Assembly: GCA_947174735.1 (NCBI GenBank)
Contig: CAMWKC010000042.1
Span: 1 to 12,090 of the forward strand
Direction: 5' to 3'
DNA length: 12,090 bases
Origin: an uncultured Porphyromonadaceae bacterium
GTDB lineage: Bacteria; Bacteroidota; Bacteroidia; Bacteroidales; Muribaculaceae
Below are positions 7,169-12,090 of this stretch, in pieces. Position 1 is the first letter of the stretch. The number at the start of each line of letters is the position of its first letter. The position numbers and the translations under genes are program-made. Below the pieces are notes generated by a model that worked only from the letters and a program-made list of their open reading frames with translations, made no database searches and was not told the DNA's origin.

Positions 7169-8071
7169 CTATTGTCTGTCTTTATCTAAAAGCTTATGTA
7201 GGCGTTGGGTAAACTGATAGTTTTTTACACCCCATTGTGGACTGACAACTTTATCCGGAGGTGCCTGCGCTACAAAACGCTCTATGGCGATGTTTCGAGG
7301 TACTATCCTTACAGCGCGTACACATAACTCAAGATATTCCTCCAGATTATAGCAATGTATTTCTATTTCTCCGTTAAGCCATTGTTTATGTAACGGTGTG
7401 CCCTTTATGATTTGTAGCTGGTGTAATTTCAGACTTTCAATAGGCAGTTCACATGCGTCAGCTACACTCTGCAATGAACGTTCCGGAGTTTCACCCGGCA
7501 GACCCATGATAAGATGCAGACCTACATGTAGGCCTGCCTTAGAAGCTTGCCTTACGGCTGAACAGGTATCAGCCCATGTATGACCGCGATTTACAAGACG
7601 TAATGTGTCATCAGATGAAGTTTCCGCACCTATTTCAACAAATACCGGGTATTGACGGTTTATATCAGCTAATGCTTCGATTATCTGTTCCTGTAGTGTG
7701 TCAGGACGTGTGCCTATTACTAAACCTATGACATCCTGTATTCTCAGTGCTTCTTCATACAGGGTTCGCAGGGTATCAGTATCCCGACCGTAAGTATTGG
7801 TATACGATTGGAAATAGGCCAGATAACGCATGGTAGTATATTTACGTCCAAAAAATATCTTTCCTTCCTCAAGCTGCCGGCTCACACTATGTTGTGCTGA
7901 ACAATAGGCTGGCGTAAAAGTCAAGTTATCACAATAACTGCATCCTCCGTGTCCTATAGTGCCGTCACGGTTAGGACAGCTGAAGCCGGCGTTGACCGAC
8001 AGTTTCTGTACCTTACACATACCAAAATAACGGCTAAGATACTCTGCTGAATCTGTATAGTAAGGATTCAT
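7169..8071 (-). CDS. yhcC: YhcC/TIGR01212-family radical SAM protein
   Basis: A 300-residue protein. The N-terminus carries the YhcC-type signature SVNAGFSCPNRDGTIGHGGC and continues with SYCDN. C32, C44 and C47 (C-x11-C-x2-C) are the predicted ligands of the radical [4Fe-4S] cluster; this spacing differs from the common CxxxCxxC and is characteristic of this family. Further conserved segments include GTRPDTL (120-126), EIGAETSSDDTL (146-157), GLHLIMGLPGET (184-195) and HQLQIIKGTPL (217-227), as expected of a TIM-barrel radical SAM enzyme. The reaction of this family is not established to my knowledge; a substrate cannot be given. A -7 type promoter element lies about 95 bases upstream. The gene leads a probable two-gene unit with the thioredoxin-fold gene. 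Confidence 0.92.
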   Translation of the reverse strand: MNPYYTDSAEYLSRYFGMCKVQKLSVNAGFSCPNRDGTIGHGGCSYCDNLTFTPAYCSAQHSVSRQLEEGKIFFGRKYTTMRYLAYFQSYTNTYGRDTDTLRTLYEEALRIQDVIGLVIGTRPDTLQEQIIEALADINRQYPVFVEIGAETSSDDTLRLVNRGHTWADTCSAVRQASKAGLHVGLHLIMGLPGETPERSLQSVADACELPIESLKLHQLQIIKGTPLHKQWLNGEIEIHCYNLEEYLELCVRAVRIVPRNIAIERFVAQAPPDKVVSPQWGVKNYQFTQRLHKLLDKDRQ

Positions 8072-8165
8072 AGTCTTTCAATTACCTTTATAGATAGAAA
8101 GTCGGTGTCTGCTATTCATTCGGATAGAACATATTCTCGACATATTATGCCATTTTTCCTGTATG

Positions 8166-8173
8166 CAAAGGTA
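8166..8173 (-). promoter_or_regulatory. Possible -7 promoter element for the radical SAM gene
   Basis: On the minus strand the bases read TACCTTTG, a full match to TAnnTTTG. No good TTTG -33 partner was found at the expected distance, so the call is tentative. Transcription would start near 8159, leaving a leader of roughly 90 bases. Confidence 0.4.
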
Positions 8174-8317
8174 GAAAAAATCTGAGATTTGTTAATCACA
8201 TCTGTAAAATAAAAATACTTTCTGTAGCTGATACCTACTTAATATTAAGGTAACTATAATAATGTTATCTTTATAGATAAGCTAACAATAATCAGGTTTT
8301 ATTCATATCATTATGAA

Positions 8318-8348
8318 TTTGAGATTTTCCTTCAATTTAGTAAATTTG
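8318..8348 (+). promoter_or_regulatory. Predicted Bacteroidota-type promoter of the DpnI-family gene
   Basis: TTTG at 8318-8321 and TAAATTTG at 8341-8348 match both promoter elements with an exact 19-base spacer. Transcription would start about 8354-8356. This is downstream of the first in-frame ATG (8350), so that codon cannot serve as start from this promoter; the ATG at 8395 can. Confidence 0.7.
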
Positions 8349-8394
8349 CATGTATAAAATTAGACCTATATTTAATATAACTTTAGCTTTTAAT

Positions 8395-9171
8395 ATGAAT
8401 CTAATTTTTAATTTAGATATTGCACATTCTTATAAAAATAATTCTCAGAAGTCAAGAGTGATTACAGAGACTTGGCTTGGAGATAATATGTATTGTCCGA
8501 TATGCGGTTCTCCTGTTTTATTACAGTATAAAGCTAATATGCCTGTTGCGGATTTCTTTTGCAGAGAATGTAAATCAGACTTTGAGTTAAAAAGCAGAAA
8601 ACGCAAGAGCTCTAAACCGCAACAAGTAATTCCGGACGGCGCTTATAAAACGATGATTGAACGAATCACCTCTATGAATAATCCTCATCTGTTTGTAATG
8701 ACCTATTTTAATAATTGTGTGAACAATCTTATGCTTATACCGAAATTTTTCTTTGTTCCGGAAATAATAATCAGACGTCCGCCACTGAAAGAAAACGCTC
8801 GTCGGGCAGGATGGGTAGGCTGTAATATAGATATCAGTTGTGTACCTGAGGATGGTAAAATTTTTATTATTAACAAGGGAATTGTCGTTCCACAAAATTC
8901 TGTAATTGATAAATATCGTAGAATTCTCTCTTTACAAACAGATAATTTACCTAAACGTAGTTGGCTCATGGATACGATGTCATGTATTGATAGTATATCA
9001 AAAGAACAATTTACTTTAGACGATTTATATGCTTTCGAAAAGTTGCTTAAAGTCAAGCATCCAGCTAACAATTTCATTAAGGAGAAACTCAGACAACAGC
9101 TTCAATTTCTGAGAGACAAGGGATTTATCGAATTTACTTCCCGAGGTCATTACAGAAAAATCAGATTGTAA
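8395..9171 (+). CDS. dpnC: DpnI-family methyl-directed restriction endonuclease (cuts N6-methyladenine GATC)
   Basis: A 258-residue protein closely resembling DpnI of Streptococcus pneumoniae (254 residues) along its whole length. A PD-(D/E)XK nuclease domain holds D53, E64 and K66 (PVADFFC and FELKS), at the same positions as in DpnI. A zinc-binding site is formed by C34, C37, C56 and C59 (CPICG, CREC). The segment RRAGWVGCNID (136-146) is almost unchanged from DpnI. The C-terminal winged-helix domain (about 190-258) has FTLDDLY and IKEKLRQQLQFLRDKG. DpnI cleaves GATC only when the adenine is methylated, so the predicted role is defence against DNA from Dam-methylating donors. The start at 8395 is preferred over the in-frame ATG at 8350 because it aligns with the DpnI N-terminus and follows the promoter. 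It is the only plus-strand gene here and is much AT-richer than its neighbours (14 G+C of 60 bases at 8401-8460, against 31 of 60 at 5041-5100). This suggests horizontal transfer. No partner methyltransferase or DpnD-like gene is next to it. Confidence 0.95.
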   Translation: MNLIFNLDIAHSYKNNSQKSRVITETWLGDNMYCPICGSPVLLQYKANMPVADFFCRECKSDFELKSRKRKSSKPQQVIPDGAYKTMIERITSMNNPHLFVMTYFNNCVNNLMLIPKFFFVPEIIIRRPPLKENARRAGWVGCNIDISCVPEDGKIFIINKGIVVPQNSVIDKYRRILSLQTDNLPKRSWLMDTMSCIDSISKEQFTLDDLYAFEKLLKVKHPANNFIKEKLRQQLQFLRDKGFIEFTSRGHYRKIRL

Positions 9172-9190
9172 AACTAATATTTTAACTCAT

Positions 9191-9238
9191 TTAAATAGGG
9201 TGTACCAAATTTTGGAATTTGGTACACCCCCTATTTAA
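9191..9238. terminator. Long hairpin between convergent genes, probable bidirectional terminator
   Basis: The arms TTAAATAGGG plus TGTACCAAATT (9191-9211) pair with AATTTGGTACA plus CCCTATTTAA (9216-9238). This gives 21 base pairs with a 4-base loop (TTGG) and two bulged C residues at 9227-9228. It starts 19 bases after the stop of the DpnI-family gene and lies 49 bases beyond the aroC stop on the other strand. The A/T-rich stem ends could supply the weak RNA-DNA hybrid, but a clean long T-run is absent on either strand. Confidence 0.7.
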
Positions 9239-9287
9239 TCATAGATTTTAAATTCTTGATTATTTATGTAGAGATTGTGTGTAGTTA

Positions 9288-10361
9288 TTATCTATAAAAA
9301 GTATCGGAAAGGAGAGCGTCAGCTATAGTGAGGACGGTCATGGCTTCGACGACAGGAACAGCACGTAATGCGACACAGGGGTCGTGGCGTCCGGAAGCCG
9401 GGAGAGTAGTAGGCTGGCGGTCGCGAGTGAGGGTGGGAAGGGATTGCATCACGGTAGGGGTAGGCTTGAAAGCTACACGAAAGTAGATAGGCATACCGTT
9501 GGAAATACCTCCCTGAATACCGCCGGAATAATTTGTGGTGGTAACTACGTTGTTCTTGGAGTCAGTAGTGAAGATATCGGCAGTAGTTATCCCGGAAGCG
9601 GCAGCGGCAGCCATACCCAAACCGTACTCAAAACCTTTGGCAGCATTAATACTCATCATGGCTTCAGCCAGACATGCATGCAGTTTAGCGTAGATAGGTG
9701 AGCCTACTCCTGCAGGCAAGCCAGTGATAATAACTGCTACAGAACCGCCGATGCTATCACCAGTGGCTTTGGCACGGGCTATAGCGGCGTACATGGCTTC
9801 GGTTTGTGAAGGTGTAATATCGAGACATGGAGAAAGTTCGGGATGATACATAAGAGTATCGAATACACCGGTTGCGATTTCCTTACCTGCTCCGCACAGA
9901 GCGGCCTCGATATTTATGTCTCGGGTATCGAGCCATTGGCGCACTATAGCCGCAGCTACAACACGGGCAAACGTCTCACGAGCGCTAGCGCGTCCTCCAC
10001 CGCGGTGGTCACGTATACCGTAACGAGCTTCGTAGGTGAAATCTGCATGGTTTGGACGCCACATATCAGCCCATGCGTCATAATCCTTACTACGTTGGTC
10101 GCGATTACGAGTCATGAAAGCTATGGGAGTACCTAAGGTAATACCTTCAGGACTTATGCCTGACAGCCATTCGGGCATATCGCTTTCTGTCCTTGCTGTA
10201 GTAAGAGCCGACTGGCCGGGACGGCGTCGGGCTACCTGTCGCTCGATCTCGTCGAAGTCTATACGCAGGCCGGCCGGCAATCCATCAAGCACTCCTCCTA
10301 CGGCCGGACCATGACTTTCTCCGAAAGTAGTGAGACGTAGATTACGGCCAAAAGTGTTCAT
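9288..10361 (-). CDS. aroC: Chorismate synthase
   Basis: A 357-residue enzyme of normal length. It converts 5-enolpyruvylshikimate-3-phosphate to chorismate, the last step of the shikimate pathway, using reduced FMN. Signature segments are all present: GESHG (14-18), RRRPGQS (45-51), HRGGGRASARETFARVV (119-135), GIQGGISNG (281-289) and GRHDPC (324-329). The flavin-site histidines are expected at H17 and H104. The ATG overlaps the ybaK stop codon by four bases (ATGA), so translation is probably coupled. It is the last gene of the rho-ybaK-aroC unit and ends before the hairpin at 9191-9238. No other shikimate gene is in the window. Confidence 0.98.
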   Translation of the reverse strand: MNTFGRNLRLTTFGESHGPAVGGVLDGLPAGLRIDFDEIERQVARRRPGQSALTTARTESDMPEWLSGISPEGITLGTPIAFMTRNRDQRSKDYDAWADMWRPNHADFTYEARYGIRDHRGGGRASARETFARVVAAAIVRQWLDTRDINIEAALCGAGKEIATGVFDTLMYHPELSPCLDITPSQTEAMYAAIARAKATGDSIGGSVAVIITGLPAGVGSPIYAKLHACLAEAMMSINAAKGFEYGLGMAAAAASGITTADIFTTDSKNNVVTTTNYSGGIQGGISNGMPIYFRVAFKPTPTVMQSLPTLTRDRQPTTLPASGRHDPCVALRAVPVVEAMTVLTIADALLSDTFYR

Positions 10362-10840
10362 GCTGAAATATCAGCCGCCTCCGCCTCGGCAGTGTGCAGG
10401 AGATCAGCCGGAGACAACTTTAGTTGCAGGCCTCGTCGTCCGGCACTGACATAGATAAAGTCAAATCCAAGGGCTTCTTCACTTATATAAGTAGGAAACT
10501 TTTTCTTCATGCCTAATGCGGTACAGCCTCCGCGTATGTATCCGGTCAGCGGTTGCAGCTCTTTCAGTGGCAACATTTCCACCTTTTTGTTACCGGATAC
10601 TTTGGCAGCTTTTTTGAGATCAACCTCACGATGTCCGGCTACTACACACACTATCGGGCCGGTTTTGTCACCGCGCAGAACCAGTGTCTTGTACACACGT
10701 TCTATGGGTTCACCCAGCTGTTCGGCCACATGCGATGCTTCGAGGTGTTGTTCGTCCACCTCGTATGGTACAAGTTCGTAGGCTATGCCAGCCCGGTCGA
10801 GCAACCGGGCAGCATTGGTCTTCTGTTCGCTTTTAGACAT
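10358..10840 (-). CDS. ybaK: Cys-tRNA(Pro) deacylase, YbaK/EbsC family
   Basis: A 160-residue protein of the usual YbaK size. It should hydrolyse cysteine mischarged on tRNA(Pro) by prolyl-tRNA synthetase, acting in trans in the cytoplasm. Family marks are VYKTLVL (49-55), whose K51 corresponds to the conserved lysine of the substrate pocket, VVAGHREVDLKKAAK (66-80), and RGGCTALGMKKKFPTYIS (103-120), where the family normally has GGxSPxGxKK. The gene lies 16 bases after rho and overlaps aroC by four bases. Discrimination between YbaK and closely related editing domains (ProX-like) by eye is not absolute, but YbaK fits the length and motifs best. Confidence 0.92.
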   Translation of the reverse strand: MSKSEQKTNAARLLDRAGIAYELVPYEVDEQHLEASHVAEQLGEPIERVYKTLVLRGDKTGPIVCVVAGHREVDLKKAAKVSGNKKVEMLPLKELQPLTGYIRGGCTALGMKKKFPTYISEEALGFDFIYVSAGRRGLQLKLSPADLLHTAEAEAADISA

Positions 10841-10856
10841 GATTAATAGAGATGAA

Positions 10857-12090
10857 TTATTTATCCATAGTCACAAGGAGTTCTTCGTTAGTGCGGGTCA
10901 TCTCCATACGTTTCTTAATAAACTCCATTGCTTCAACCGAAGTCATATCTGACAGATAATTACGCAGAATCCACATACGGTTGAGGGTTTCATCACTAAG
11001 GAGAAGGTCATCGCGGCGTGTTGATGAAGCGGTAATATCTACTGCCGGGAATACGCGTTTATTTGAAAGCTTACGGTCAAGTTGAAGCTCCATATTGCCT
11101 GTACCCTTGAACTCCTCAAAGATAACTTCATCCATTTTAGATGAAGTCTCAGTCAGAGCTGTAGCTATAATGGTAAGTGAACCGCCGTTCTCGATGTTAC
11201 GTGCGGCACCGAAGAATCGTTTGGGGCGTTGCAGTGCATTAGCATCGACACCACCGGACAGAATTTTACCCGATGCGGGAGATACAGTATTGTAGGCACG
11301 TGCCAGACGGGTTATCGAATCAAGCATAATTACTACGTCGTGACCGCACTCAACAAGACGTTTAGCCTTTTCGAGTACCATACCTGCTATTTTAACGTGA
11401 CGTTCAGCCGGTTCATCAAATGTTGAAGCTATAACCTCGGCATTGACGCTGCGAGCCATATCGGTAACCTCTTCAGGACGCTCGTCAATAAGCAGCATAA
11501 TTATATATGTCTCGGGATGATTGTCAGCTATAGCATTGGCTATATCCTTGAGTAAAATAGTTTTACCTGTCTTAGGCGGTGCAACGATTAGAGCGCGCTG
11601 ACCTTTGCCTATAGGAGCAAACATGTCGACTACACGTGTAGAAATGTTAGCGTGGTTACCCTTGGTTATTATAAATTTTTCGTCGGGAAACAGAGGAATA
11701 AGGTGTTCAAAAGGCTCACGATCGCGTGCCACTGCAGGGTCAAGTCCGTTGACCGACAACACGTCGACCATAGGAAAATATTTCTCACCCTCTTTAGGAG
11801 GTATTATGGATGCTTCGACGACATCGCCTGTTTTAAGAGCGTATTGTTTGATTTGTTGCTGTGATACATAAATGTCGTCAGGACTGGTAAGGTAATTATA
11901 GTCTGATGAACGAAGGAAGCCAAAGCCTTCTGGCATAATTTCAAGTACTCCGTAAGCACTAAGCAGCCCGGCAAAATCAAATACAGGCTGCGGTACCTGT
12001 TGGCGTTGTTGCTGACGTTGTAATTTCTTTTGTTGCTGTTGTTCGAGACGCTGTTGTGCACGATGCTGTTTTTTGCTCCATACCCGTTGT
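10857..12090 (-). CDS. rho: Transcription termination factor Rho (5' end outside the window)
   Basis: The frame runs to the right edge without a stop, so the N-terminus is missing. The visible part begins in a Gln/Arg/Lys-rich stretch (about 11991-12089, with runs such as [17 protein letters not shown]). It continues into the cold-shock RNA-binding domain ([15 protein letters not shown], then [15 protein letters not shown]). An ATG at 11934-11936 lies inside that domain and is not the start. The hexameric ATPase domain has Walker A APPKTGKT (about 11559-11582), [10 protein letters not shown] for the catalytic glutamate region, Walker [11 protein letters not shown], and SGGVDANAL for the RNA-contacting region. 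It ends with MRI-type helices and VTMDK. Rho unwinds RNA from stalled transcription complexes. The Gln-rich insertion before the cold-shock domain is typical of Bacteroidota Rho proteins. It probably leads the ybaK-aroC unit. Confidence 0.97.
   Translation of the reverse strand, partial: QRVWSKKQHRAQQRLEQQQQKKLQRQQQRQQVPQPVFDFAGLLSAYGVLEIMPEGFGFLRSSDYNYLTSPDDIYVSQQQIKQYALKTGDVVEASIIPPKEGEKYFPMVDVLSVNGLDPAVARDREPFEHLIPLFPDEKFIITKGNHANISTRVVDMFAPIGKGQRALIVAPPKTGKTILLKDIANAIADNHPETYIIMLLIDERPEEVTDMARSVNAEVIASTFDEPAERHVKIAGMVLEKAKRLVECGHDVVIMLDSITRLARAYNTVSPASGKILSGGVDANALQRPKRFFGAARNIENGGSLTIIATALTETSSKMDEVIFEEFKGTGNMELQLDRKLSNKRVFPAVDITASSTRRDDLLLSDETLNRMWILRNYLSDMTSVEAMEFIKKRMEMTRTNEELLVTMDK

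Larger units (their letters stand above)
8072..8394. other. AT-rich 323-base intergenic region between divergent genes
   Basis: This stretch separates the minus-strand radical SAM gene from the plus-strand DpnI homologue. It holds predicted promoter elements for both: 8166-8173 on minus and 8318-8348 on plus. Two small AT-rich inverted repeats are visible, a 12-base palindrome at 8238-8249 (CTTAATATTAAG) and TTATCT-TTAT-AGATAA at 8265-8280. Either could be an operator, but such repeats also arise by chance in AT-rich DNA. No RNA gene or further coding sequence was recognised. Confidence 0.6.

Noticed and set aside
8587..9077. Minus-strand open frames inside the DpnI-family gene
   Set aside because: The plus-strand product aligns with DpnI along its length, so these frames are shadows.
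8072..9287. Integrase, transposase, tRNA attachment site or flanking direct repeats around the AT-rich island
   Set aside because: None was found by eye; the transfer idea rests only on composition, orientation and gene type.

Overview
The window looks like chromosomal DNA of a member of the Bacteroidales (Bacteroidota). The evidence is an Rnf operon in the order rseC-rnfB-C-D-G-E-A, promoter motifs of the Bacteroidota type (TTTG about 19-22 bases before TAnnTTTG), mostly absent Shine-Dalgarno sequences, a Rho factor with a glutamine-rich N-terminal insertion, and a WGSWCxWC-type periplasmic thioredoxin-like protein. A family within the order (for example Muribaculaceae) cannot be fixed from this window alone. 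No rRNA, tRNA, CRISPR array, transposase or integrase was seen.

Layout, right to left because nearly every gene is on the minus strand. At 12090-9288 lies rho (5' end cut by the window edge), then ybaK and aroC, tightly packed and probably co-transcribed. At about 8170-9290 there is an AT-rich island holding the only plus-strand gene of the window. It encodes a clear homologue of the DpnI restriction endonuclease, which cuts adenine-methylated GATC, and it has its own promoter and a strong downstream hairpin. At 8071-6010 a YhcC-type radical SAM protein is followed by an exported thioredoxin-fold protein, closed by an intrinsic terminator at 5931-5998. At 5920-72 is the seven-gene rseC-rnf operon, with a promoter and a leader hairpin in front of it.

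How the genes work together: RnfB and RnfC carry the soluble Fe-S, ferredoxin and NADH-side chemistry. RnfD and RnfG carry covalent FMN. RnfA and RnfE are the membrane core with paired cysteines. Together they form the ion-translocating ferredoxin:NAD+ oxidoreductase. RseC is a small membrane Fe-S/cysteine protein commonly encoded with Rnf. The rho-ybaK-aroC genes are housekeeping (transcription termination, Cys-tRNA(Pro) editing, last step of chorismate synthesis). The DpnI homologue is a defence gene placed between two housekeeping blocks. It implies that the host does not methylate its own GATC sites, or was not doing so when the gene arrived.

The most notable points are the self-contained DpnI cassette, the duplicated SDANSGAS motif and charged tail on RnfG, the leader hairpin of the rnf operon, and the multi-cluster RnfB.
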